Below, in pieces: positions 15,778-24,645 of a DNA stretch of 64,000 bases (position 1 is the stretch's first letter; the number at the start of each line of letters is the position of its first letter). Location of the stretch: NCBI RefSeq assembly GCF_027460265.1, contig NZ_JAPZBC010000001.1, positions 2,817,501-2,881,500 of the forward strand, read 5' to 3'. Source of the DNA: Streptomyces sp. WMMC940 (lineage in GTDB: Bacteria; Actinomycetota; Actinomycetes; Streptomycetales; Streptomycetaceae). The position numbers and the translations under genes are program-made. A model generated the notes under the pieces. It saw only the letters and a program-made list of their open reading frames with translations, did no database searches and was not told where the DNA came from.

Positions 15778-17159
15778 TGGGTACGACGAGCACCGGACCG
15801 GGCACCGCACGGACCACGCAGATCTTCTTCGCCTCCACCCTGTACGGCGCGGCGACGCTGGCGGCGGCGCTCGACAGCGGCTGCTTCGCGCCGGCGGACC
15901 GGCGGCTGCTGCTGGTGAGCAACAACGCGACGACGCCGGAGACGGCGCCCCCGGTCGACCGGATGCCGGGCTTCGAGCGGCTGCGCGGACGCTTCGACGA
16001 TGTGCTGTCGTGGAACGAGGCGATCGCACCCTTCCACCCGGCCGGCTGGTCGCCGCGCCCGGACGACGTTCCGATGTGGGAGCGGTATCTGCGGATGCTG
16101 TGGGCCCTCGGGGACGACCGGATCGAGCTGGCACTGGAGTCCATCCAGGTCAACCCCGCGCTAGCGGTCGCCCAGTTGTTCCCCGACGCCCGCCTCGACG
16201 TGTACGCGGACGGGCTGATGAGCTACGGCCCGACGCGCAACAAGATCGATCCGCTGGTGGGCGAGCGGGTGCGCAGGCTGCTGCACCTCGACCTGGTGCC
16301 GGGACTCACGCCGCTGCTGCTGGAGGAGTTCGGCGCCCGCCCGGAAACGGTGCCGACCGAGGCGTTCACCAAGGTGGTCGCCGAACTCGCCGCCGACGCC
16401 GAGGGCATGGGAGCCACGGCGGACGGCACGGAAGCGGCGGTTCCGGCAGACGGGGGCGCGGGGCCCGCGCTGCTGCTCGGGCAGTACCTGGCGGCCCTGG
16501 GCATCCTCACCGCGGAGGAGGAGGAATCCCTGCACGTGCGGATGGTGCGGGGCGCGGTCGCCCACGGCCACCGCCGGCTCGTCTTCAAACCGCATCCGAC
16601 GGCGCCGGCGGCGTGGTCGCGGACCCTGGAGCGCGAGGCGGAGGGCCTGGGCGCCGAACTGACCGTGCTGGACCGGCCGGTGCTGGCGGAGGTGCTGTAC
16701 CGGCGGCTGAGGCCGGCGCTGGTGGTGGGGTGCTTCTCCACGGCGCTGCTGACCGCGAGCACGTTCTACGGCATCCCGGTCGCACGGGCCGGGACCGGGC
16801 CGCTGCTCGACCGGCTGAAGCCGTACCAGAACAGCAACCGGGTGCCGGTGACGCTGGTCGACGCGCTGGTCCCGGACCTGGAGACCGGCCGCCCCGGTGC
16901 CCCGCGCCCGGCGGACGAGGAGGTGTCGGGGCTGGTCCGGGCGGTCGGGTTCGCCATGCAGCCGCAGATCCGGGCGGATCTGCGCGGGGCGGCGGAGGCG
17001 TATCTGACGGCCCGTCTCACCGCGGGGAACGCACGCTACTTCAAGCGCCGCCGTCTGACGGTCCTCGGCCTCCCCGGCGGTCTCCCGGTCCCCCGCCACG
17101 CGGCGATCCGCCGTATGGCCCGCAGGGTCCGCCGCATCAAGCGCGCAGCGCTCGGCTGA
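15777..17159 (+). CDS. Polysialyltransferase family glycosyltransferase
   Basis: 460-residue protein of the alpha-2,8-polysialyltransferase family, beginning MGTTSTGPGTARTTQIFFAS. It shows STLYGAATLAAALDSG, a mid-region YADGLMSYGPTRNKID, the KPHPTAP motif (GT52-type HP motif) and VVGCFSTALLTASTFYG, the Ser-Thr motif near the C-terminus; both HP and ST motifs bind CMP-sugar in bacterial polysialyltransferases. It is translationally coupled to the GT2 gene by a TGATG overlap. Together with the CMP-sugar synthetase fusion it suggests polymerisation of a nonulosonic acid on the cell surface. Confidence 0.85.
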   Translation: MGTTSTGPGTARTTQIFFASTLYGAATLAAALDSGCFAPADRRLLLVSNNATTPETAPPVDRMPGFERLRGRFDDVLSWNEAIAPFHPAGWSPRPDDVPMWERYLRMLWALGDDRIELALESIQVNPALAVAQLFPDARLDVYADGLMSYGPTRNKIDPLVGERVRRLLHLDLVPGLTPLLLEEFGARPETVPTEAFTKVVAELAADAEGMGATADGTEAAVPADGGAGPALLLGQYLAALGILTAEEEESLHVRMVRGAVAHGHRRLVFKPHPTAPAAWSRTLEREAEGLGAELTVLDRPVLAEVLYRRLRPALVVGCFSTALLTASTFYGIPVARAGTGPLLDRLKPYQNSNRVPVTLVDALVPDLETGRPGAPRPADEEVSGLVRAVGFAMQPQIRADLRGAAEAYLTARLTAGNARYFKRRRLTVLGLPGGLPVPRHAAIRRMARRVRRIKRAALG

Positions 17160-17211
17160 GGCTCCGCCGCGGGAGCGGGCGCGCCGGGACGGGGCCTGGC
17201 CGCGCCCCGCG

Positions 17212-17242
17212 TCGCGGTCGCCCCGGTGCGGGGCGACCGCGA
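17212..17242. terminator. Perfect hairpin between convergent genes
   Basis: Arms TCGCGGTCGCCCC (17212-17224) and its complement (17230-17242), 13 bp, 5-nt loop. It lies 50 bp after the polysialyltransferase gene and before the convergent membrane-protein gene, so it can stop transcription in both directions. Confidence 0.7.
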
Positions 17243-17356
17243 TGCCCCTCCCCAGTGCGGCGAGGACCGCGTGGAGGCCCGCCCCGCGCCGCTGCCGGCA
17301 CCGGAGTGACGGCTGGGGCAGCGACCGGCGGCGGCCTGCGAGGGGCCTGGTCCGGT

Positions 17357-17908
17357 TCACCCGGCCTTGACGGCCTGTCGAGGGGAAGATGCCGACGCGG
17401 AGGCGAGGACGAGGAAGCTGCTCGCCGCGTAGAACAGGGCCGGTCCTGCGCTGAAGACGCGCAGATGGGCCTTGAGCGCCTCGTGGTACTCGGCCTCCGT
17501 GAGTGACACCCGTTCACTCTGCAACGTCGTGTTGTTCCAGTACGTGTAGTAGTAGCCCGACGCGTCCTCCTTCGCGTCCCTTCCGCCGCCGGTTGCACCA
17601 CCCGCGAGTGCCAGGCAGATGACGATCCCGTAGGCGAGCTTCAGGGACAGCGGCAGCAGCCACACGTACCTGGCCAGCCGCCCCGCGTTCGCCGGTCCGA
17701 ACAGGGTGCCCGCGGCGCCGGAGGCGAGGCTGCGGACGAAGGCGACGCCGAAGACCGGGAAGACCAGGACGAACAAGCCGATTACGAAGCTCTTCGGGAC
17801 GATGTACCCGCCGGGCAGCCAGGTCGAGGCCATCGCCAGCAACGCGATCCCGCAGAGGCTCAGTGCCAGAACGAAGTGCACCCTGTAGCCGCCCCGCAGC
17901 TCCGGCAT
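17357..17908 (-). CDS. Four-helix membrane protein, unknown function
   Basis: 183 residues starting MPELRGGYRVHFVLALSLCG; GAGAGGGAA lies close upstream of the ATG. Hydrophobic segments are near residues 10-30, 35-60, 85-105 and 155-175, with a hydrophilic loop (ASGYYYTYWNNTTLQSER) between the last two. I do not recognise a family. It is a single-gene unit converging on the glycopolymer cluster; no functional link can be drawn from the sequence. Confidence 0.7.
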   Translation of the reverse strand: MPELRGGYRVHFVLALSLCGIALLAMASTWLPGGYIVPKSFVIGLFVLVFPVFGVAFVRSLASGAAGTLFGPANAGRLARYVWLLPLSLKLAYGIVICLALAGGATGGGRDAKEDASGYYYTYWNNTTLQSERVSLTEAEYHEALKAHLRVFSAGPALFYAASSFLVLASASASSPRQAVKAG

Positions 17909-18214
17909 GGCGATTCCCTCTCGTGAGCCCCTGTCGGTGCGGACAGCTTGCAGCACTTCGGCGGTCCGGGAGAGGCCCTGTGTCGGCAGGTGCAGTGAGG
18001 CGGTCTTTGCCGGAGGCGGGCACGGATGGGGTGGCCGAGCGGGGGTGGAAGCGGCTGTCACTTCAGGGCGGCGGACCGCCTCAGGCGGACGGGTCCGCCC
18101 GCCGTGCCCGTCGGGCGCCCGGAGATGCGGACGGGCGCGAACCCGGCGGTGCGCACCATGGAGGCGGACCGGGCCCCGGCTGTGCGATCCGGCTCACCGG
18201 CCGGTGCGGAGAGG
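17909..18214. other. Intergenic region, nothing recognised
   Basis: About 305 bp between two minus-strand membrane-protein genes. Frames crossing it are short or lack starts. No hairpin with a T-run was found. Confidence 0.4.
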
Positions 18215-18874
18215 TCATGCGCTGCTGAACGACAGCTTCACCGCGAAGCCGAGGAACAACGCGCCCGCCGCCGAGGTCGCGCCGGCCGACAGCCGCTTGC
18301 GGCGCCGGAAGGCGGCGGCCAGATGGGTGCCGGTGAAGATCAGCAGGGTGAGGTAGAGGACGCTCGCCACCTGGGCGAGTCCGCCGAGCACGGTGAAGGA
18401 CACCGCCGGATAGGCATAGGAGGGGTCGACGAACTGCACGAAGAAGGCGATGAAGAACAGGATCGCCTTCGGGTTGAACAGGCTGATCACCAGGGCCCTG
18501 CGGAACGGCCGCTCACCCGGCGCGGACGCGTCGGGCGCCCGTCCTCCCCCGGGTTCCGTCAGCTCCCGACGCGACCGCCACATCGACCATGCGGCCCGCA
18601 GCATGCCCACTGCCAACCACGTCAGATAGCCCGCGCCGGCGAACTTCACCACCGAGAAGAGCACGGCGTTGGCCTGGAGCAGCGAGGCGACGCCCGCCGC
18701 TGACAGCACCATCAGCACCGTGTCGCCGCACCACACGCCCGCGGCGGCCTGGTACCCCGTGCGCACCCCTCGACGGGCGGCGACCGAGAGCACGTACAGC
18801 GAGTTGGGCCCCGGCAGGAGGATGATCAGGACAAGTCCCGCGAGATACGTCGGCAGATCGGTGACACCCAGCAT
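18215..18874 (-). CDS. LysE/RhtB-family amino acid exporter
   Basis: 219-residue protein with six predicted helices. The family signature LPGPNSLYVLSVAARRG is at residues 20-36, where LysE proteins have GPGPN..V...A...G. A central cytoplasmic loop precedes LVISLFNPKAILFFIAFFVQF, the other conserved block (NPKAxLFF). Exports a small amino acid or homoserine-type compound; substrate not predictable. ATG 18874 sits one base after a 13-bp inverted repeat and has no ribosome site. GTG 18904, ten codons upstream, lies inside the stem. Confidence 0.9.
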   Translation of the reverse strand: MLGVTDLPTYLAGLVLIILLPGPNSLYVLSVAARRGVRTGYQAAAGVWCGDTVLMVLSAAGVASLLQANAVLFSVVKFAGAGYLTWLAVGMLRAAWSMWRSRRELTEPGGGRAPDASAPGERPFRRALVISLFNPKAILFFIAFFVQFVDPSYAYPAVSFTVLGGLAQVASVLYLTLLIFTGTHLAAAFRRRKRLSAGATSAAGALFLGFAVKLSFSSA

Positions 18875-18875
18875 G

Positions 18876-18911
18876 AGGCGGAGTGTCGCACACGGGTACG
18901 ACACTCCGCCT
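18876..18911 (-). terminator. 13-bp inverted repeat abutting the LysE start
   Basis: Perfect arms AGGCGGAGTGTCG (18876-18888) and 18899-18911 with a 10-nt loop lie 27 bp after the mutase stop, ending one base before the exporter ATG. It should terminate the mutase mRNA and also bury any ribosome site for the exporter on read-through transcripts. Confidence 0.6.
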
Positions 18912-18937
18912 CTGCGTTCCGGATGGCGGAAAGTCGA

Positions 18938-20518
18938 TCAGAACACGTCACTCGGGACGTACGTGCCCCACACCTCGCGGAGGGTGTCGCACACCTCGCC
19001 GACCGTCGCCCGGGCCCGCAGTGCCTCCTTCATCGGGTACAGGACGTTGTCCGTGCCGGCGGCGGCCTCCCGCAGCTCGCCGAGCGCCGCGTCCACGGCG
19101 GACCGGTCCCGATCGGCCCGCAGTCCCGCGAGCCGCTCGGCCTGCCGGGCCTCGATCGCGGGGTCGACGCGCAGCGGCTCGTACGGCTCCTCCTCGTCTA
19201 GGGTGAAGCGGTTGACGCCGACGACGACGCGTTCGCCGGTGTCCGTCTCCTGCGCGATGCGGTAGGCGTTGCGCTCGATCTCGCCCTTCTGGAAGCCGCG
19301 TTCGATGGCGCTCACCGCGCCGCCGAGGTCCTCCACCTTCCGCATCAGCTCCAGCGCCGCGGCCTCCACGTCGTCCGTCATGCTCTCCACCACGTACGAC
19401 CCGGCGAACGGGTCGACGGTGGCGGTGACATCGGTCTCGTACGCGAGTACCTGCTGGGTGCGCAGCGCGAGCCGGGCCGACTTGTCGGTCGGCAGCGCGA
19501 TCGCCTCGTCGAAGGAGTTGGTGTGCAGCGACTGCGTGCCGCCGAGGACGGCCGCGAGCCCCTGGACGGCGACGCGCACCAGGTTCACCTCGGGCTGCTG
19601 CGCGGTGAGCTGCACCCCGGCGGTCTGGGTGTGGAAGCGCAGCATCAGCGACCTCGGGTTCCTGGCGCCGAACTCGTCGCGCATCACCCGGGCCCAAATA
19701 CGGCGCGCGGCGCGGAACTTCGCGACCTCCTCCAGGATCGTCGTTCGTGCCACGAAGAAGAACGACAGCCGGGGCGCGAAGTCGTCCACGTCCATCCCCG
19801 CCTCGACGGCCGTCCGGACGTACTCGATGCCGTCCGCGAGGGTGAAGGCGATCTCCTGCGCGGGGGACGCGCCGGCCTCGGCCATGTGGTAGCCGGAGAT
19901 CGAGATCGTGTTCCACTTCGGGATCTCGGTCCTGCAGTACTTGAAGATGTCGGCGATCAGCCGCAGCGAGGGCTTCGGCGGGAAGATGTAGGTGCCCCGG
20001 GCGATGTACTCCTTCAGCACGTCGTTCTGGATGGTGCCGGTCAGCCTGTCCGCCGGCACGCCCTGCTCCTCGCCGACCAGCTGGTAGAGCAGGAGCAGCA
20101 GCGCGGCGGGCGCGTTGATCGTCATCGACGTGGAGACCCGGTCCAGCGGGATGCCGTCCAGCAGCACCCGCATGTCGTCGATCGAGTCGACGGCCACGCC
20201 CACCTTGCCGACCTCGCCGTGCGCGATCGGCGCGTCGGAGTCGTGCCCCATCTGCGTCGGCAGGTCGAAGGCCACGGACAGGCCGGTCGTGCCGTTGGCG
20301 ATGAGCTGCTTGTACCGGGCGTTGGACTCGACGGCCGTGCCGAAACCCGCGTACTGGCGCATGGTCCACGGGCGGCCCGTGTACATGGACGGGTGGACAC
20401 CGCGTGTGTAGGGATACGAGCCCGGCTCGCCCAGCTTCTCGCGGGGATCCCACCCTTCGAGGTCGTCCGGTCCGTAGACCGGCTCGATGGGCAGACCCGA
20501 CTCGGACTCGCGCGCCAT
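18938..20518 (-). CDS. Acyl-CoA mutase large subunit (methylmalonyl/isobutyryl-CoA mutase family)
   Basis: 526-residue substrate-binding (TIM-barrel) subunit of a B12-dependent acyl-CoA mutase. Landmarks: [56 protein letters not shown], and [20 protein letters not shown], then [14 protein letters not shown]. Start ATG 20518 has GGAGG 7 nt upstream. The protein lacks the cobalamin-binding domain (DxHxxG), so it needs a separate small subunit, as IcmA/IcmB or HcmA/HcmB do. Substrate (methylmalonyl-, isobutyryl- or 2-hydroxyisobutyryl-CoA) cannot be told here; no partner gene is in the window. Confidence 0.9.
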   Translation of the reverse strand: MARESESGLPIEPVYGPDDLEGWDPREKLGEPGSYPYTRGVHPSMYTGRPWTMRQYAGFGTAVESNARYKQLIANGTTGLSVAFDLPTQMGHDSDAPIAHGEVGKVGVAVDSIDDMRVLLDGIPLDRVSTSMTINAPAALLLLLYQLVGEEQGVPADRLTGTIQNDVLKEYIARGTYIFPPKPSLRLIADIFKYCRTEIPKWNTISISGYHMAEAGASPAQEIAFTLADGIEYVRTAVEAGMDVDDFAPRLSFFFVARTTILEEVAKFRAARRIWARVMRDEFGARNPRSLMLRFHTQTAGVQLTAQQPEVNLVRVAVQGLAAVLGGTQSLHTNSFDEAIALPTDKSARLALRTQQVLAYETDVTATVDPFAGSYVVESMTDDVEAAALELMRKVEDLGGAVSAIERGFQKGEIERNAYRIAQETDTGERVVVGVNRFTLDEEEPYEPLRVDPAIEARQAERLAGLRADRDRSAVDAALGELREAAAGTDNVLYPMKEALRARATVGEVCDTLREVWGTYVPSDVF

Positions 20519-20695
20519 GTGGTGTGCCTCCGGTGGGGCTACTCGCCGGTACGGAACTCTCGCGACGGACCGTACCGGCGGGTCTGCGGGCAACGACTCG
20601 CCCCCTGCTGGGACCTTGCTCACAGCATGCTCCTTCGACCGCAACCAAGCACGGCCGTGAAGCATCCCTACTCACACAACCTCAGGGGGGCACCT

Positions 20696-21562
20696 ATGCA
20701 CCGTACGTCCGTTCTGCACAGATCGCTCATGTCCCTCGCGGCCGTGGTCCTGGCCGCCGGGTGCACGAGCCAGGGGGCGGCCGGGGGCAGTGCCGAGCCG
20801 CCGGCCGCACCGGCCGGTGCGGCCGGCCCGTCGAAGGCTCCGTCCGCCCCCGTCACCGCCGTTCCCGCGGCCGACGACGCCAAGCCCCCCACCCCGTCCC
20901 CGTCGACGCCGGGCGCCCGGACGCCGGAGCCGAGGGTTCTGATGACGGAGGGCGCCGAGAGCGAGCAGGTACGCGAACTGCAGGCGCGGCTGCGCCAGAT
21001 CGGCCACTTCCACCGGAGCCCCACCGCGTTCTACGGCTCGATGACGGCGAAGGCGGTCAGCGGATTCCAGCGGAAGCAGGGGCTCGCCGCCACCGGTTCG
21101 GTCGACGAGACCACCTGGCAGCGACTGCTCGGCGCGACCCGCAAGCCCACCGCCGACGAACTGCGGCCCGCGACGACCAACACGCTCGACGAGCCCGATC
21201 CCCGGTGCATGAGCGGACGCGTGCTCTGCATCAGCAAGGAGAGCAGGACGCTCGCCTGGATGATCGACGGCACGGTCGTGGCGGCGATGGACGTGCGCTT
21301 CGGCTCGGAGAACACGCCCACTCGTGAAGGAACGTTCAGCGTGGGCTGGAAGGCCGAGGAGTGGGAGTCGACGCTCTACCACACCCCCATGCCGTACGCG
21401 ATGTTCTTCAGCGGCGGCCAGGCGGTGCACTACTCCTCGGACTTCGCCGCCCGCGGCTACGACGGGGCCTCGCACGGCTGCGTCAACGTCCGTGACAAGA
21501 AGAAGATCGCGTCGGTGTTCGGCCAGGTGAAGGTCGGCGACAAGGTCGTCGTCCACTGGTGA
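20696..21562 (+). CDS. L,D-transpeptidase lipoprotein with peptidoglycan-binding domain
   Basis: 288 residues, divergent from the mutase. The signal ends in a lipobox (VVLAAGC), so the protein is anchored to the outer face of the membrane. A Pro/Ala linker is followed by a PG_binding_1 domain (VRELQARLRQIGHF to GSVDETTWQRLLG). The C-terminal YkuD domain has HYSSDFAARGYDGASHGCVNVR: the catalytic HxxxxxxSHGC motif with nucleophile Cys. It makes 3-3 crosslinks in peptidoglycan or anchors wall polymers, fitting nearby wall genes. Start ATG has GGGGGG 7 nt upstream. Confidence 0.93.
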   Translation: MHRTSVLHRSLMSLAAVVLAAGCTSQGAAGGSAEPPAAPAGAAGPSKAPSAPVTAVPAADDAKPPTPSPSTPGARTPEPRVLMTEGAESEQVRELQARLRQIGHFHRSPTAFYGSMTAKAVSGFQRKQGLAATGSVDETTWQRLLGATRKPTADELRPATTNTLDEPDPRCMSGRVLCISKESRTLAWMIDGTVVAAMDVRFGSENTPTREGTFSVGWKAEEWESTLYHTPMPYAMFFSGGQAVHYSSDFAARGYDGASHGCVNVRDKKKIASVFGQVKVGDKVVVHW

Positions 21563-21632
21563 GGCGGCGCGGACCCGACGGGCGGCCGGCCGGCGCCGTA
21601 GGCGCCGCGCGGGCCGGACGGAAGGAGTGAGG

Positions 21633-21673
21633 AGGCGCGGGCGGGACCGGGGGAACGTGCCCCGCCCGCGCCT
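21633..21673 (+). terminator. Hairpin after the L,D-transpeptidase gene
   Basis: Arms AGGCGCGGGCGGG (21633-21645) and its perfect complement at 21661-21673, 15-nt loop, 70 bp after the stop; followed by GTGTGCTCTG. Probable factor-independent terminator. Confidence 0.65.
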
Positions 21674-21810
21674 GTGTGCTCTGAGCCGTGGGTACGGGGG
21701 GAACCCCGGCTCAGGCATCGCCGATGACCAGTCGGCTCACTTAGTACTGCGTCACCCAGCCGAAAAACGTCACACCTGGCCGGAAATTTTTGCCACGCAA
21801 GGAAAATCGC

Positions 21811-21918
21811 AGGTCAGCGGTCCAGCGCGACCCCGAACGCGCCACCCGCCGCGCGGTCACCGCCCTCAACCGGCTCGGCTACACCGTCACCCTCAACCCG
21901 AGGGAGGACGCGGCCTGA
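21811..21918 (+). pseudogene. Possible C-terminal remnant of a transposase
   Basis: A frame ending at TGA 21916-21918 reads RATRRAVTALNRLGYTVTL followed by NPREDAA. The pattern of a basic helix plus LxxLGYxVTLxP, close to the C-terminus, resembles the end of IS110-type transposases as I remember them. Upstream of about 21808 the frame loses resemblance and no catalytic DEDD motif is present. Flanking DNA to 22000 is spacer-like with a lower GC patch (ggaaatttttgcc near 21783). Alternative: chance similarity. Confidence 0.35.
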
Positions 21919-22002
21919 CCGGAAACCCAGACGCCCGGCGGCCCACAGCCACCGGGCACCCAGCCCTGCCCAAACACTCCCTGACCTGCACCTATTTACG
22001 CG

Positions 22003-23088
22003 TCAGAGCGTTGCGATCGGGAGCGTGCGCACGGCGTCCGCGGGCAGTCGGCCGCCGGCGGGGAGAGCGCCGGACTCTCCGGGCAGCGACGGCCCGGGGA
22101 CTGACGCACCCGGCACCGCGGGCCGGAACGCGGGCCGCACGGAGGTCGGCGGCACGAGGGGCCGCTCGACGGTACCGGGCCGCACGGAGGTGGGGGGCAG
22201 GAACGGGGAGCGGGGGAAGCCAACCGGACCGGAGCCGTCGTCGTCGCCGTCGTCCCCGCCGCCGTCCCCGTCGTCGCCCTCGCCGTCGTCGCCGCCCTTG
22301 CCGCCGTCGTCGCCCCTGCCGTCGGCGGACAGCATCCGGTCGCAGAACCGCTTCACACGGTCCGCGCCCTGCGCCGCGGCCTCCAGCTTGCGTTTGCGCT
22401 CCTCGTCCAGGGTGCCGTTGCGGTAGTCGCGACAGGCGTCGGCGGTCTTGCGGTACCAGTCCCTGCCGTTGGTGCCCCCGTCCGTGCGGCTGTCGTGCGG
22501 CGCGGTGGACTCGTCCCGCCCCGGACCTGCGCCCTGCCCGTCCCCGGGTCCGTCCGGGGTGTCGGTGCCGCCGGAGGCCGCGGGGGCGCTCGGCGAGGGG
22601 GTGTCCGCGGGCGACGGCAGGTCGGGGCTGCGCAGCTCGTCGGGTGCGGGCTCGGAGGTGACCGGCCCGGGGGTGACGGCACCCGAGACGGAGGAGGCGG
22701 GTGCGGGCTGAGGACCGCCGAACGGAGTGGGCAGCACCCCGACCCCGGCGGCGACGGCCACGCCGCCCACAGCGAATCCGGTGAGCGAGGCCGCCAGCCC
22801 CCAGCGCAGGGACCGGCTCCAGGAGACCGGCCGCGTCTCCGGCGTCAGCCGCACCGTCGGCAGCAGCTCCGCCGCGCCTCCGTCACGTGCCTTGCGGAAC
22901 GCGGCGAGCGCGGCGTCCTCGCCCCTGAGGGGCTCGGTCACGGGCTCCTGGGCGCGCGCGTCGTCGAGCAGCTCGGCGAGCCGAAGGGCCTGGTGACGCG
23001 CGTCAACGCCGAGGGGCTCGACCGGTTCACCGCGGAGCAACCGCTCCGCCGCCTCCTGATCGAGCCATTCGTAACGCTCGTCGGCCAT
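22003..23088 (-). CDS. Putative anti-sigma factor, membrane protein with acidic extracytoplasmic tail
   Basis: 361 residues encoded directly after an ECF sigma gene (TGATG overlap). The N-terminal cytosolic part (MADERYEWLDQEAAERLLRG) lacks a clear HxxxCxxC zinc motif. A single TM lies near residues 100-125 (GLAASLTGFAVGGVAVAAGV), then a Pro/Ser-rich region. A helical stretch (WYRKTADACRDYRNGTLDEE) with paired Cys and a later FCDRMLS follow, then an Asp/Gly tract (about residues 260-290) and duplicated PPTSVRPxxxxP segments. The layout suggests a transmembrane anti-sigma factor with an outside sensor; the domain family is not recognised. Confidence 0.65.
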   Translation of the reverse strand: MADERYEWLDQEAAERLLRGEPVEPLGVDARHQALRLAELLDDARAQEPVTEPLRGEDAALAAFRKARDGGAAELLPTVRLTPETRPVSWSRSLRWGLAASLTGFAVGGVAVAAGVGVLPTPFGGPQPAPASSVSGAVTPGPVTSEPAPDELRSPDLPSPADTPSPSAPAASGGTDTPDGPGDGQGAGPGRDESTAPHDSRTDGGTNGRDWYRKTADACRDYRNGTLDEERKRKLEAAAQGADRVKRFCDRMLSADGRGDDGGKGGDDGEGDDGDGGGDDGDDDGSGPVGFPRSPFLPPTSVRPGTVERPLVPPTSVRPAFRPAVPGASVPGPSLPGESGALPAGGRLPADAVRTLPIATL

Positions 23089-23816
23089 CACATGTCCTTC
23101 TGCGTCCGCAGACGCGAATGCGTCACACCGGTGGAGCGCTTCACGCCGGAGCGAACGGTGCGCGGGGACGGTACGGCGCCGAGCTCGGTTCCGCGCCCAG
23201 GAGCCCCTGACGTCTCTCCGTGCCCCGTTCCATGCTCGGCCCCCAGCAGCTCCGCGAGCCTCTTCAGCCCCCGGTGGGCCGCGGTGCGCACCGCGCCGGG
23301 CCGCTTGCCGAGGGTCTTCGCCGCGGTCTTCGCGTCGAGGCCGACGACCACGCGCAGCACGACCGCCTCGGCCTGGTCCTGGGGGAGCTGGGCGATCAGG
23401 GCCATGGTCCGGCCGGTCGACATGGCCTCCATGGCCTCGCCGGCGGTGTCGGACTCGGCCGGCTTCCCGGTCAGTTCGGTCTCGTCCCCGCCGACCGCGG
23501 GGCGCCTGCCGCGCATCCGGATGTGGTCGAGGGCGCGGTTGCGGGCGATGCGCGCCGCCCAGCCGCGGAAGCGGTCGGCGTCACCGCTGAACCTCTCGAG
23601 GTCCCGGGCGATCTGCAGCCAGGCCTCGGACGCCACGTCCTCGGCCTCCAGCTCGCCGACCAGCGTCCTTATGTATCCGAGCAGCCGCGGATGAACGGCG
23701 CGGTACACAGTCCGGAAGGCGTCCTCGTCCCCGTCCTGCGCCGCGCTCACCGCGGCGGTCAGCTCCGCGTCGTCCCCCAGCACTCCCACTACCCGTTCGT
23801 CATCGCGGCTGGTCAC
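23088..23816 (-). CDS. ECF sigma-70 factor
   Basis: About 242 residues. Region 2 shows YRAVHPRLLGYIRTLVG then EAEDVASEAWLQIARDLERF and RFRGWAARIARNRALDHIR. Region 4 shows LPQDQAEAVVLRVVVGLDAKTAAKTLGKRPGAVRTAAHRGLKRLAELLG, the HTH in the second half. I place the start at GTG 23816 (VTSRDDERVVG); GTG 23819 directly before it is the alternative and there is no clear ribosome site. Its stop overlaps the start of the membrane gene, the usual sigma/anti-sigma arrangement. No recognisable autoregulated -35 was found. Confidence 0.92.
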   Translation of the reverse strand: MTSRDDERVVGVLGDDAELTAAVSAAQDGDEDAFRTVYRAVHPRLLGYIRTLVGELEAEDVASEAWLQIARDLERFSGDADRFRGWAARIARNRALDHIRMRGRRPAVGGDETELTGKPAESDTAGEAMEAMSTGRTMALIAQLPQDQAEAVVLRVVVGLDAKTAAKTLGKRPGAVRTAAHRGLKRLAELLGAEHGTGHGETSGAPGRGTELGAVPSPRTVRSGVKRSTGVTHSRLRTQKDM

Positions 23817-24249
23817 CACCGCCGCACACCCCAAGCGCGCAGCGCCACGCTACGTCCTCCGCGGGTGCCGCGTCCATGTCTTGTACAACCTGCAACATTC
23901 TGCGGCGGCGTGCGGTGTGACAGAAAACGCACCTGCGGCGCTGAGAGAAGTACGGGGCCGCTCCGCGGCTCTGGCGGACGACGGCCGGGGCCTCTCCTGT
24001 GGGGGGTGGCGGCCCCGGTCGTCTCACGTCGGACCGCTCCGACCCGGCATCGCCCGGGGCGCGGGCTTCCGCGTGACCAGCCATGACCGACGCATCCGGG
24101 CCTCCACCCGGTCCACCCCGGACCGGTGCGGCCCTCTCCACTCGGCGCGTGCCGTACTGGGTCGCGGTGTGGCCCGGCGCGTGGTGCCGCACACCGGCGG
24201 GAGGCCCCGCCGGGGCCGTGTCCACGTCACGAGCACGGTCGATCGGCGA

Positions 24250-24564
24250 CAAACCCCTCAGTGCACCACCTGGGCGAGGTCCGCCGAAGCTGCGGGCTGC
24301 CAGTCCGAACGCCGAGCCGCCGAGAATGAACCAGGGATTCCAAAGGGCGAGCGTCCAGAACCTCTGTGCGGCACTGATCTCGCCGACGGTCGGCCCTCCG
24401 GCGATGAGCAGCACCTCGACGAGAAGGCCCCGGGCCGGCAGCAGCACGCAGATCGCAACGCCGAGCCACCGAGCGCACGCCACCGGCGCCGTGCACGCCG
24501 CGGGGACGGCCGCACGGGCGTTGGGCCGGGCCGCCGACCTCCGCCCCGCCGCCATCACCGTCAT
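24250..24564 (-). pseudogene. Possible decayed small membrane protein (DUF3995-like)
   Basis: From ATG 24564 a frame reads MTVMAAGRRSAARPN, then a hydrophobic stretch RWLGVAICVLLPARGLLVEV and ends with FWTLALWNPWFILGGSAFGL. The W..PWFILGGxxFGLAAR motif resembles the last helix of DUF3995-type proteins. The N-terminal helices expected are missing, and the frame then runs on without features into the sigma gene; a stop appears in the +1 frame at 24258. It is probably a truncated or frameshifted remnant. The rest of the 830-bp gap (23817-24645) holds nothing else I can support. Confidence 0.3.
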
Positions 24565-24645
24565 CGACCGACCCGTAGCGACCAGGAGCAGTCAGAAGCA
24601 ACGAGGGAGGCCCGTCCGGACGCGCCCCGGTCGGGCCCGTGGGCG

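Noticed and set aside
20404..21327. Arg-rich frame overlapping the L,D-transpeptidase
   Set aside because: Out-of-frame shadow; the real frame shows a lipobox and the SHGC motif.
23800..24564. A full 254-residue minus-strand protein
   Set aside because: Only the first ~85 residues look protein-like; the rest runs into the sigma gene without features, so only a remnant is reported.
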